NCBI RefSeq assembly: GCF_003590835.1
Contig: NZ_QYUQ01000002.1
Span: 1,488,001-1,552,000 of the forward strand
From: Noviherbaspirillum sedimenti
Lineage (GTDB): Bacteria > Pseudomonadota > Gammaproteobacteria > Burkholderiales > Burkholderiaceae_D
Direction: 5' to 3'
DNA length: 64,000 nucleotides
How positions within the stretch are numbered: position 1 is the stretch's first letter; every line of letters begins with the position of its first letter. This document shows positions 24,807 to 32,303 of this stretch, piece by piece. A program made the position numbers and the translations under genes. The notes under the pieces were generated by a model that made no database searches, had not been told where the DNA came from, and was given only the letters and a program-made list of their open reading frames with translations.

Positions 24807-25110
24807 CTATTCGTGCTGCCACACCCGTTCCATTTTGAGATTCAGGAAGAAGCGTTCGGCGACGGCGTCAGAGCAGTGCTCTGACGCCCAGCAGTTCCCC
24901 TTGCGGCTCATACTGCAGATGAAACCATGACTGGCCAAGAGCGCCCGACCCTGACGCCTCGGCTTGACAGCTCTGTCACCATACGGCGGCCGCCATAGCT
25001 CTGGTGACTTGCCGCGAAAGCTGCGCGTACATGAACACTCTCTTTGCAAACAACGGGCGCGGTAGCACGGCGCTTGGCCTCATAGAAAAAAGAACGCAAG
25101 CTCGACAGTG
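24807..25110 (-). pseudogene. IS3-family OrfB remnant, internally deleted
   Basis: On the minus strand an early OrfB block (AAFAASHQSYGGRRMVTELS, then SRGVRVGR) is joined almost directly, in a shifted frame, to the late catalytic block CSMSRKGNCW and DAVAERFFLNLKMERVWQ. About 100 codons of the DDE domain are missing between them. Where the normal text is GNCWDNAVAE, six extra residues and a perfect 10-bp palindrome (24865-24889) have been inserted. No ends or OrfA are seen. A dead copy, different from the remnant at 0.6 kb. Confidence 0.8.
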
Positions 25111-25216
25111 GAGCGGCCAGCTCTCAAGACGATATCGATAACTTCCATAGTTACTTTTTGCTTTGGCCAGGCTGGCCCGATTTCAGACGTCCGCCGAGTT
25201 CAGCAGCTGGACCCAA

Positions 25217-25500
25217 TCAGGCAGTCAGTACAACAGAGCCGACCGTCTTTCCCGCCTCAATATCGGCATGGGTACTTGCGGCATCACGAAGCTGACAGGT
25301 ATTTTTTATGTGTAAGCGCAGGCGGCCTTGTTTGATCAAACTGAATAGCTCCGAAGCACCGCGTTTCTTGCCGGGTGCGAGCGCGAACGTGGTCATCAGT
25401 CCCAGCGTCAACCGGCCGGGACTAATGACCTCCTTGTACGCTGCATTGAACTGAGCCAATGACTCTCTCAAATCGAAGTTGAGTCGCGAGCCGCTTTGCG
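25217..25500 (-). pseudogene. C-terminal remnant of a quinone oxidoreductase (MDR family)
   Basis: The frame from about 25500 to a stop at 25217 ends LFSLIKQGRLRLHIKNTCQL, RDAASTHADIEAGKTVGSVV. This is the characteristic C-terminus of zinc-independent alcohol dehydrogenase/quinone reductase proteins of the MDR family. The NAD-binding and N-terminal domains are missing. It lies directly downstream of the second OYE gene on the same strand, so the two may once have formed an operon. Confidence 0.75.
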
Positions 25501-25503
25501 GCG

Positions 25504-26619
25504 TTACGCCGTCAAGCCAAACGTCAGCTCGCAGTCCTTGATGTTGGCAATCGGATTCAGTATAGAACTATCGAAGGCACTCAGCTCACGCCTGGCCTCG
25601 AACACCTTCGGCAAGTCCGGATTGGCCAGCGCTCCTCGTCCCAGCGCAACGATGTCGGCGCCGACTTCCAGCGCCTCATTTGTCCGCTCGACATTGTGCA
25701 GGCTGCCGTTGGCGATGATCGAGACGTTCGGGGCGTATCGGCGGGCCAGCGCAAGCAGGCTGTCCTGCCCTCCCTCGAAAGCCGGCTGCCACGCCTCGAA
25801 CTCGGTCACGTGGATGAAGTCCGCTCCGGCTTCTGCGAGCGCGCTGAAGATAACTTCAGCATCGGCCTCACGGCCGGACCACTTGCTCATGAAGTCGTTC
25901 ACCTTGCCCTGCGAGATGCGAATGCCGACCGGCACTTCGTTGCCCACCTCGGCTTTGACGGCCTTGACAATCTCGACCAGCAGAGACACACGCCCCTTGA
26001 CGTCGCCGCCCCACCGATCCGTGCGACGGTTGCTGTCCGCGCTCAGGAACTGGTCGAGCAGGTAGCCGTTGGCGCCGTGGATCTCGATCCCGTCGAAGCC
26101 GGCGACTCGCACCGCGCGGGCCGCCGCGTCCACGAAGCCCTTAACCACCTCGGCGATCTCGACGTCGGTGATCGCCACCGGCTCGGCGTAGGCGCCCTGG
26201 CCGTAGTAGACGCTCATCTGTTGACCCTTGGGCCGAATCGCCGAGGGCGCGACGGTGTGCTCGCGGAACCGGTTGCCCTGACTGAGGGCGCCGGCATGCT
26301 GGATCTGCGCGAAGATCCGCGCTCCATGCGCTTGCATTTCCCTGGTGATGTCTGCCCAAGCGTGCGCCTGTTCTTCGTCGGCCAAGCCGGGCTGGAACGG
26401 GTAACCCTGCGAGTAGGCCTTGTCCGTGTACAGCCCTTCCGTGATGACCAGGCCGAAGCCGCCCTTGGCAAAGCGGACATAATAGTCGCGCATGGTCTGC
26501 GTGGGAACGCCTTCTTCAGTGGCGGTCACCCGCGTCATGGGCGCCACTGCCAGACGGTTGCGCAGAACTGTGCCTTTTATATCGTGCGTAGATAAAATGT
26601 TGCTGATCGAATCGTTCAT
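25504..26619 (-). CDS. NADH:flavin oxidoreductase, Old Yellow Enzyme family
   Basis: FMN enzyme of 371 residues of the classical OYE group. Start region LRNRLAVAPMTRVTATEEGV, active-site loop EIHGANGYLLDQFLSADSN with the His/Asn pair, and ALGRGALANPDLP phosphate-binding end are visible. It likely reduces activated C=C bonds, for example in enones or electrophile detoxification. It is divergent from a LysR-type regulator starting 138 bp away, a common arrangement in which the regulator controls the enzyme gene. It is not closely related to the OYE at 8.2-9.3 kb, so this is not a simple local duplication. Confidence 0.94.
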   Translation of the reverse strand: MNDSISNILSTHDIKGTVLRNRLAVAPMTRVTATEEGVPTQTMRDYYVRFAKGGFGLVITEGLYTDKAYSQGYPFQPGLADEEQAHAWADITREMQAHGARIFAQIQHAGALSQGNRFREHTVAPSAIRPKGQQMSVYYGQGAYAEPVAITDVEIAEVVKGFVDAAARAVRVAGFDGIEIHGANGYLLDQFLSADSNRRTDRWGGDVKGRVSLLVEIVKAVKAEVGNEVPVGIRISQGKVNDFMSKWSGREADAEVIFSALAEAGADFIHVTEFEAWQPAFEGGQDSLLALARRYAPNVSIIANGSLHNVERTNEALEVGADIVALGRGALANPDLPKVFEARRELSAFDSSILNPIANIKDCELTFGLTA

Positions 26620-26756
26620 GCTTTGCTCACCTCATTGCTTGCCATTAGCGGGTTTTCTAGCGCGGGCAGCGCCTCAATAGAGGTATAGTAGGCATCGTCG
26701 TGGCGCCGACCAAGACCAGCAATGGTGAAGCCGCCTTAACGGATGAGGATATAAAA

Positions 26757-27638
26757 GTGCAAATCTCGGACCTCCGAATCTTTCTGGCAGTGGCTTCGAC
26801 TGGCAGCTTGTCGGCGGCGGCGCGCCAGCTGGACGTCGTACCCATGCAGGTCTCCCGCCGGCTGGTCGCCTTGGAAGATGAATTGGGGGTTCGTCTATTC
26901 CACCGCACCACAAGGTCGGTTTCCTTGACGGCCGAGGGCGAAGCGTTCCTTCCCTACGCCAACACGATGACCGAGGCGGAAGAAAGCGCGAGAGGCGAGC
27001 TGAGCCCCTCGCCGGCCAGGGCATCGGGGGTGTTGCGGATGACAGCGCCAAGCATCCTGGGACAATCCATCGTGCTGCCCTTACTGCCCAGCCTACTGGA
27101 GCGACATCCTGAACTGCGCGTCGACCTGGACCTTTCCGATCGGGTGATCGATATCGTGGGCCAGGGCCTGGACCTGGCCCTGCGCGTTGCGCCGCTGGAC
27201 GATTCGGAGCTCGTCGCCAAAAGAATCGTGCCGAACCCTCGTGTCATTTGCGCTGCACCGGCTTACCTGAAACAGCATGGACATCCGTCGACCTTGTCAG
27301 ATCTCGATGCCCATCACTGCATCCTGCTGCAAGCCGTTCCCCGCTGGCCCTTCGTGATCGACGGCGAGTTGCAGCGCAAGCGGATGAATGGTCGAGTCAA
27401 CACCAGCAGTGTCGATGCCGTGAGGACGGCGGCCATTCAGGGCTTGGGGCTTGCCATGCTGACCTACTGGGATGTCTTTCAGCAGCTGGCCGATGGCTCC
27501 CTGGTCCGCATCGAGTTGGAAGACGCATCCATGGAAGACCTGTCCATATGGGCGGTCACTCCGACCCGGCGGTATGTGCCGACCCGGGTGAAGGTGTTCC
27601 TGGATGCGCTTGAGGCCCGGCTGGCAGATCGTCAATGA
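26757..27638 (+). CDS. LysR-family transcriptional regulator
   Basis: Regulator of 293 residues with the N-terminal winged helix: SDLRIFLAVASTGSLSAAAR, QLDVVPMQVSRRLVALEDEL and the FHRTTRSVSLTAEG end. A periplasmic-binding-like effector domain follows, with DLALRVAPLDDSELVAKRI and an IQGLGLAMLTYW region. The GTG at 26757 is preferred because GAGG lies 8 nt before it and the typical family start QISDLRIFL follows; an upstream in-frame GTG at 26700 would add 19 residues. Divergent to the OYE gene, which it probably regulates, perhaps in response to an electrophile or quinone. Confidence 0.92.
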   Translation: MQISDLRIFLAVASTGSLSAAARQLDVVPMQVSRRLVALEDELGVRLFHRTTRSVSLTAEGEAFLPYANTMTEAEESARGELSPSPARASGVLRMTAPSILGQSIVLPLLPSLLERHPELRVDLDLSDRVIDIVGQGLDLALRVAPLDDSELVAKRIVPNPRVICAAPAYLKQHGHPSTLSDLDAHHCILLQAVPRWPFVIDGELQRKRMNGRVNTSSVDAVRTAAIQGLGLAMLTYWDVFQQLADGSLVRIELEDASMEDLSIWAVTPTRRYVPTRVKVFLDALEARLADRQ

Positions 27639-27664
27639 ATTTGCATCGCGGAACCCCTTGACCT

Positions 27665-27684
27665 TTGTAATCGAACGATTACAA
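27665..27684. promoter_or_regulatory. Palindromic operator of the toxin-antitoxin locus
   Basis: TTGTAATCG-AA-CGATTACAA is a perfect 9-2-9 palindrome 7 bp before the toxin start codon. Toxin-antitoxin operons of this class are commonly autorepressed through such a site, so the antitoxin at 28001 is the likely binder. Confidence 0.6.
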
Positions 27685-27691
27685 TTTGTTT

Positions 27692-27985
27692 ATGTATTCG
27701 ATCAAAGCACTTCCTGAATTCACCGTATGGCTCGATTAGCTTGCCGACGAACAGGTTCGTGGGGTGATTGCCGCACGAATCAAGCGTTTGGCGCTGGGTT
27801 TGACGGGAGACGTCGAACCGGTTGGCGAGGGTATTTCGGAGTTGCGCATTCATTTGGGTGCGGGCTGGCGCATATATTTTACGTAGCGGGGAAAAGAGCT
27901 GATCGTGTTGCTGGCTGGTGGCTCCAAGCGCACCCAGAAAGCTGACATCAGGCTGGCTAAAACCCTGGCATCGCGACTAGATTGA
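27692..27985 (+). pseudogene. HigB/RelE-type toxin with two in-frame stops
   Basis: The frame MYSIKALPEFTVWLD, stop, [44 protein letters not shown], stop, RGKELIVLLAGGSKRTQKAD matches the addiction-module killer protein family (RelE-like RNase fold) from end to end. TAG codons interrupt it at 27737-27739 and 27884-27886; the second looks like a CAG-to-TAG change in the usual FTQRG. All other features, including the downstream antitoxin spacing, are kept. The toxin is therefore almost surely dead unless stops are read through. Confidence 0.88.
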
Positions 27986-28000
27986 CCTAAGGAAATGACC

Positions 28001-28309
28001 ATGAAACGAATCAAAGTGGATGACTTGCCTGAATTTGACGCTGCGCCCTATCTTGATAGCGAAGCATCGATTGCGGCTTATCTGACAGACATTATTGAAG
28101 CGAATGATCCAGCATTGCTGGCTTCGGCACTTGGCGATATCGCCCGCGCTCGCGGCATGAGCGAAATTGCCAAGGCATCTGGCATCACCCGGGAGGCGTT
28201 GTACAAAGCGCTGCGGCCCGATGCACAACCACGCTTCGATACCATCAGCCGTGTTTGCGCGGCCTTGGGGGTGCGATTGGTAGCACAGCCTGTTCACGCT
28301 GCAGTTTAA
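28001..28309 (+). CDS. Antitoxin, HigA-like XRE-family addiction module antidote
   Basis: Antitoxin of 102 residues. It has the family start MKRIKVDDLPEFDAAPYLDS, the EAIA-like SIAAYLTDIIEANDPALLAS helix, and the helix-turn-helix ARARGMSEIAKASGITREAL followed by RFDTISRVCAALGVRL. AAGGA at 27989-27993 fits the ATG at 28001; an ATG at 27995 is too close. It lies 15 bp after the ruined toxin. Normally it binds both the toxin and the operator. With the toxin dead it may persist as a repressor, or protect against a related toxin elsewhere. Confidence 0.93.
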   Translation: MKRIKVDDLPEFDAAPYLDSEASIAAYLTDIIEANDPALLASALGDIARARGMSEIAKASGITREALYKALRPDAQPRFDTISRVCAALGVRLVAQPVHAAV

Positions 28310-28401
28310 TTTCCGCCGAAGCATAACTCGATGCTCAACTCAGAGACGCGCCAGAATGCTTGCCGCTTTGCGGCGCAAGCGCGTGCTGGTCAACGTGGCG
28401 A

Positions 28402-28922
28402 TCAGGACTGGATAGACGGATTGCACCACATGGGCGATTGATTCCAGGTCGCTGGAGAGCCACAACTCAGCAAGCAGTCGGCAATCGTCTTAGCGACACC
28501 ATAGACCCGCAGCGGCACCTGGTCCCGCTCATGGGTTTCAATACCCTCCAGGTACGCCGGACCGGAAAACTGCACCATTTTTACCGGCCGATATTCCATT
28601 TTCGGCACGTGGCTGCCCCATGGCATGGCGATCCATACTGCCGCAGCAACAGGGTCGTCAATTCGTGAAATTGCAGTGCTGTCAGCAGGCAAAACACCGC
28701 CTGGGGTGCCCGACGGGCGACAAGCGTCATGCCTTCGTACTCGGTAAGCGCGCTATCGGGAAGGCGTTACAGGCCACGCCCCGCCTTTCCAGAAGGCCAC
28801 TTTGCCGTCAAGCGCGTCAGGTAAACGCGCGGGATGCCGATATCGTCCAGTTCCTTGGAGCGCAGTACTCCCTTCTGCCGTAGCAGATCGAGCAGGCGAT
28901 GAGCGTGAGTGTCGGGGCGCAT
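28402..28922 (-). pseudogene. AbiEi-type antitoxin/regulator relic with several frameshifts
   Basis: On the minus strand pieces of one protein lie in different frames: MRPDTHAHRLLDLLRQKGVL, RSKELDDIGIPRVYLTRL; then LTEYEGMTLVARRAPQAVFC, LLTALQFHELTT; then VWIAMPWGSHVPKMEYRPVK, MVQFSGPAYLEGIETHERDQ and VPLRVYGVAKTIADC. Order and motifs (winged-helix start, VRFSG-like strand, PAKTIADC-like end) match AbiEi-family antitoxins of type IV toxin-antitoxin/abortive-infection systems. At least two frameshifts destroy it. The partner AbiEii is not found. Another stretch, about 28310-28400, looks coding-like but unrecognised. Confidence 0.7.
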
Positions 28923-29108
28923 AGGCACGCAGCATGTTCCATTTTTTCGTCAATTGCAACTAAACGGAGATCATAAGGAACATATTACCTGGCAGAAGAT
29001 ATCACTTTGTCTTGCGCTGAAAAGTTGATTGCAAAACGTCTATTTTTTAATTAATTTAAGTAGAATAACTCTCACTTTTAAATAAATTATTGGCCGCATA
29101 AAGAAATT

Positions 29109-30671
29109 ATGACGGAATCCCTCGGTTTTAAATGGATCTCGGAGCAGACTGGAATTGCCCCTACGCAACCTTTCAAGGTTACCAGTCGCTTGGGTACGAA
29201 TCGCAAGTCCTTGCACGCCAATGGGTTTGCACAAGAAGTATATCCGGCCCAGTTCAGGCCTGAACCTACTATACCTGGTCATCTGACTTTCGCGCTGAAA
29301 TATGAGATTGTCCACTTGGAGTTTCTGTCCCGGCTCTTCAGCACGCTCGAGCCCGGCATCCTTGAAGAGTGGATCCGAGACGAGCCAACCGGCAGCTTTG
29401 CGCGCCGCGTGGGATTCCTTTACGAATGGCTCACCGGCAAGCTGCTCGACGTGCCTGACGCCGGCGGCAATTACATTGAGGCCCTGCCTGAGGATAAATA
29501 CCTGACTGCGGCCCGGCCGGTGAACCATCAGCGTTGGCGAGTGCGAGACAACATGCCCGGCAACCCCAGTTTCTGCCCGATTGTGTACCGCAGCCGGCAA
29601 GTGGAGACCGTGGAGGGCTACGACTGTGCCAAGGCGCTGAATGAACTGGAGGTTGAGTACGGTGCCCACCTCCTTATGCGTAGCGCCGTCTGGCTCACCA
29701 TCAAGGAGAGCCGAGCAAGCTTTGCGATCGAACATGAGGAAAAACAGGTGGACCGGATTAAACGGTTCGCTGCGGCGATGGCGGAGCGGTGCGGCAAAGG
29801 CAATGATCCGCTCGATACCAAGGAACTGACAGACCTGCAGACTGCAATTCTTGGGCGCGCGACGCGCTATGGGCTTCGCAAGTCCCCTGTGTTCGTAGGC
29901 CATACCAGCGGCTATGCCGAGATCGTCGACTACGTGGCACCCCACTGGGATCACACCAGTGAGCTCTTGAATGGGTTGCAGGAGTTCCTCTCCCGCACGC
30001 GGCAACGTTCGTCCATTCTTCGGGCGGCCGTCGCTTCATTCGGGTTTGTCTACATCAATCCGATGGCCGACGGCAACGGCCGCATTTCCCGATTCCTGGT
30101 CAACGACGTCTTGCGGCGCGACGGAGCGGTGCCGGAGCCTTTTATTCTGCCAATCTCGGCCACAATCACCAACACGACCAAAGCCAAGGCCGGATACGAC
30201 CATACACTGGAGGAGTTGTCGAAGCCTTTGCTAGACACCTATAAGGACCGCTACAAGTTCGGGCAGGAAGTGCCCTATGAGGACGGCGTTGTCAGTAATT
30301 TCCATTTCGACGCCTACGATGAAGCGCTGCATGTCTGGAAGTATCCGGATCTCACGGCGCACGCAGAATACATGGGTGAAGTCATCCAGATGACGATCCA
30401 AGACGAGATGAACAAGGAGGCCATGTATCTTCGCAACTTGGAGCGTGCGCGCGAAGGCGTGAAGAATTGGCTTGAGGGGCCGAACACCGATATCGACCGC
30501 ATTATCAGATCGGTGTCGCAGGGCGGCGCGTGGAAGGTGTCGAATAAACTTGCCAAGGAATTCCCGGCGCTTGCCGAGGCGGAGGTCGCAGAGAACGTGG
30601 TGAAGGCTGTTAGAGAAGCCTTCAATGCAGGGGAACCTGAAGGAGGCGACGAGGAGTCGTCAGAGTTGTAG
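29109..30671 (+). CDS. Fic-family protein with altered active-site motif
   Basis: Protein of 520 residues with a central Fic domain. The active-site loop reads FVYINPMADGNGRISRF (313-329): the canonical HPFxDGNGR has Asn317 in place of the catalytic His and Met for Phe, while the nucleotide-binding DGNGR is intact. An inhibitory-helix-like SFAIEHE lies at 204-210, N-terminal to the Fic core as in self-inhibited class II proteins. A C-terminal winged-helix-like region (about 450-500) is suggested. Fic enzymes transfer AMP or other groups to target proteins; without the His this one may be inactive, de-modifying or use another mechanism. It stands alone behind an AT-rich promoter region, near toxin-antitoxin relics. 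Confidence 0.88.
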   Translation: MTESLGFKWISEQTGIAPTQPFKVTSRLGTNRKSLHANGFAQEVYPAQFRPEPTIPGHLTFALKYEIVHLEFLSRLFSTLEPGILEEWIRDEPTGSFARRVGFLYEWLTGKLLDVPDAGGNYIEALPEDKYLTAARPVNHQRWRVRDNMPGNPSFCPIVYRSRQVETVEGYDCAKALNELEVEYGAHLLMRSAVWLTIKESRASFAIEHEEKQVDRIKRFAAAMAERCGKGNDPLDTKELTDLQTAILGRATRYGLRKSPVFVGHTSGYAEIVDYVAPHWDHTSELLNGLQEFLSRTRQRSSILRAAVASFGFVYINPMADGNGRISRFLVNDVLRRDGAVPEPFILPISATITNTTKAKAGYDHTLEELSKPLLDTYKDRYKFGQEVPYEDGVVSNFHFDAYDEALHVWKYPDLTAHAEYMGEVIQMTIQDEMNKEAMYLRNLERAREGVKNWLEGPNTDIDRIIRSVSQGGAWKVSNKLAKEFPALAEAEVAENVVKAVREAFNAGEPEGGDEESSEL

Positions 30672-31419
30672 TAGTTCCGACTTGATCGACAGCGGGTTAC
30701 TACATCTGATGCAGGTTCTGTCGACCGAAACCCCGATCAAAACGCGCAAACAATTTTGCGGAAAGGCGCGTGATCACGGCCAGAAATTATGAATTTCGCC
30801 ACGCATCCGCCGAGGGAAAAAGCATATCCACACGAAAACCGTCCCGCCCCGACCGCTTGCGGATGATCATCAGGCAGACGTGCTTGCGCCATCACGAAAA
30901 TTTCATTATTTTTTTAATTTGAATGCAGATGAGCCACGAATCGCAAGCTCATCTGCATCCGGAATCGCGCAAGCTGCATTCCGGCGTCGCAGTCGTGACC
31001 TGCCCTGCTCTGCTGCCCTGCCTGCAAAGGCAAAAATTCATTACATGCTTGCTTGCCCACCAGCAGGTAACAGGCAAGTTGCAGTCACTGCCTAACTGAT
31101 GGCCATCAGGAGCTTAGCCTGATCGCCCATCGCGCGTCCTTTGGCTATCGCGCGCCGCAAGCCATTCAGGTGTTCCCTGCTTTATTCACACCCCGGCGTA
31201 AGACTGTTTCAGTCATGGCGCTTTGCGACCATATGGTTATGCTCCTGCCTTGCCAACTGACGTCAAGGATTACTTACAATTCTCATTAATCATTACTCGC
31301 CTGGATACATCATGACCACACCTCAATCCCCCTGCGCAATCCGGAACGATATAACGCCATGCTGCCTTTTCACCCCAAGCCGTTGGCAAGACTGCCATGA
31401 AGCCGGTTGGTGAATCGCC
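30672..31419. other. 750-bp gene-free stretch with stacked hairpins
   Basis: No reading frame here has recognisable character. It contains two adjoining perfect hairpins at 30923-30958 and 30959-30984 (see separate entry). The rest, about 31000-31419, shows nothing I can name; an ATG at 31312 opens a short frame of no known family. Confidence 0.4.
30923..30984. repeat. Two adjoining perfect inverted repeats
   Basis: ATGCAGATGAGC (30923-30934) pairs with 30947-30958 (12 bp, 12-base loop), and directly after it CCGGAAT (30959-30965) pairs with 30978-30984 (7 bp). Neither is followed by a U-run on either strand, so this does not look like a terminator. A palindromic intergenic repeat or a structured RNA are possible. 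Confidence 0.5.
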
Positions 31420-31722
31420 ATGTTATCCCCGGAAATTCTGGATGCCGCCCAGACCGCGGCGCTGCTGCACGCGGAAGCGGAAACGATCTTGCAGCTCGCC
31501 CGCAATGGAACGCTTCCCGGCACGCGTATCGGCAAAGCTTGGATTTTCCTGCGCGAAGACGTGATGGCGTTTCTAAAAGAACAGATGTATGAAGAAGCTT
31601 CGCGTCGGATACCGGCACGGCATTGGCACGCAGATATTGTGCGAAACGCGAAGTTGGAAGGTGCCGTTATTAAAAGCCTTGATGGTCGACATGATCACTC
31701 CATGTTGTCGACGGGCTTTTAA
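31420..31722 (+). CDS. Small helix-turn-helix (excisionase-like) DNA-binding protein
   Basis: Protein of 100 residues with a MerR/excisionase-type winged helix: ILDAAQTAALLHAEAETILQ, LARNGTLPGTRIGKAWIFLR and EDVMAFLKEQMYEEASRR. The G-T-R-I-G-K-x-W wing and R-E-D-V end are the HTH_17 pattern seen in excisionases and small prophage/plasmid regulators. No integrase is visible nearby. It lies at the outer edge of the accessory region, about 60 bp before the terminator of the tRNA cluster. The C-terminal tail is unrecognised. Role unknown. Confidence 0.75.
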   Translation: MLSPEILDAAQTAALLHAEAETILQLARNGTLPGTRIGKAWIFLREDVMAFLKEQMYEEASRRIPARHWHADIVRNAKLEGAVIKSLDGRHDHSMLSTGF

Positions 31723-31780
31723 ACTGTTTACGGCGAATTGGCCATTTCAACTGTGGTATACCACACTGGCGCAGTGACAT

Positions 31781-31816
31781 AAAAAAATGACCTAGCCCAG
31801 AATTGGCTAAGTCATT
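31781..31816 (-). terminator. Rho-independent terminator after tRNA-Cys
   Basis: On the minus strand a 12-bp stem (31805-31816 with 31786-31797, one G-U pair) is followed directly by seven U (31787-31781), closing the tRNA-Gly/tRNA-Cys transcript. Confidence 0.88.
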
Positions 31817-31824
31817 AATTTGTA

Positions 31825-31898
31825 TGGAGGCGGGGGTCGGGATCGAACCGGCGTAAACGGCTTTGCAGGCCGCTGCATAACCACTTTGCTACCCCGCC
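31825..31898 (-). tRNA. tRNA-Cys (anticodon GCA)
   Basis: 74-nt cloverleaf read on the minus strand. It starts GGCGGGGUAGCAAAGUGGUU, has a 7-bp acceptor stem pairing with the 3' CCCCGCC and discriminator U, the anticodon loop CUGCAAA with GCA, the T arm GGUUCGAUCC, and an encoded CCA end. The short D loop without an extended variable arm fits tRNA-Cys. Confidence 0.96.
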
Positions 31899-31950
31899 AT
31901 GGGTGCGTATTGTAACCGCGAATCTAAAAAGCTGCTGTACACGGCAAGGA

Positions 31951-32026
31951 TGGAGCGGGAGAAGAGTCTCGAACTCTCGACCTCAACCTTGGCAAGGTTG
32001 CGCTCTACCAACTGAGCTACTCCCGC
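31951..32026 (-). tRNA. tRNA-Gly (anticodon GCC), downstream copy
   Basis: 76-nt cloverleaf on the minus strand beginning GCGGGAGUAGCUCAGUUGGU, anticodon loop UUGCCAA, T arm GUUCGAGAC, encoded CCA. It is identical in sequence to the copy at 32142-32217 and lies 52 bp before tRNA-Cys. Confidence 0.96.
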
Positions 32027-32105
32027 ATCGTTACCGCTACAACATCGCTGCATGTTTCTATTCGTGCGCATGACGCACGATGGATTGCCCCGCATGCTCC
32101 TGAAT

Positions 32106-32133
32106 AAAAAAGGGAAGCGTGGTTAGCTTCCCT
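32106..32133 (-). terminator. Rho-independent terminator between the tRNA-Gly genes
   Basis: On the minus strand AGGGAAGC (32133-32126) pairs perfectly with GCTTCCCT (32118-32111), with a 7-base loop and six U. It lies right behind the upstream tRNA-Gly, so that gene ends its own transcript or the hairpin attenuates read-through. Confidence 0.85.
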
Positions 32134-32141
32134 CCAGATTC

Positions 32142-32217
32142 TGGAGCGGGAGAAGAGTCTCGAACTCTCGACCTCAACCTTGGCAAGGTTGCGCTCTACC
32201 AACTGAGCTACTCCCGC
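32142..32217 (-). tRNA. tRNA-Gly (anticodon GCC), upstream copy
   Basis: Same 76-nt sequence as the downstream copy, with encoded CCA and anticodon GCC, 86 bp after the pgsA stop on the same strand. A tandem duplication of the gene, with a terminator between the copies. Confidence 0.96.
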
Positions 32218-32303
32218 GTTGCGCTGCGTTGCATTGCGACGACAGGAAAGCATTATAGACCATTGGAAAAAACTGTCAAGCGCCAGACGCTGGATTGCAG
32301 GGC

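Noticed and set aside
27692..27985. Toxin stops as programmed read-through or amber recoding
   Set aside because: No suppressor tRNA, pylT-like or SECIS-like structure is visible, and two separate TAG codons fit decay better.
29040..30005. 321-codon minus-strand frame in the Fic gene
   Set aside because: Fully antisense to a gene with clear Fic motifs; no homology of its own.
31825..32217. Attachment-site repeat of the tRNA 3' ends within the window
   Set aside because: I looked for a second copy of the tRNA-Cys or tRNA-Gly 3' ends in the left half and did not see one, so no att pair is claimed.
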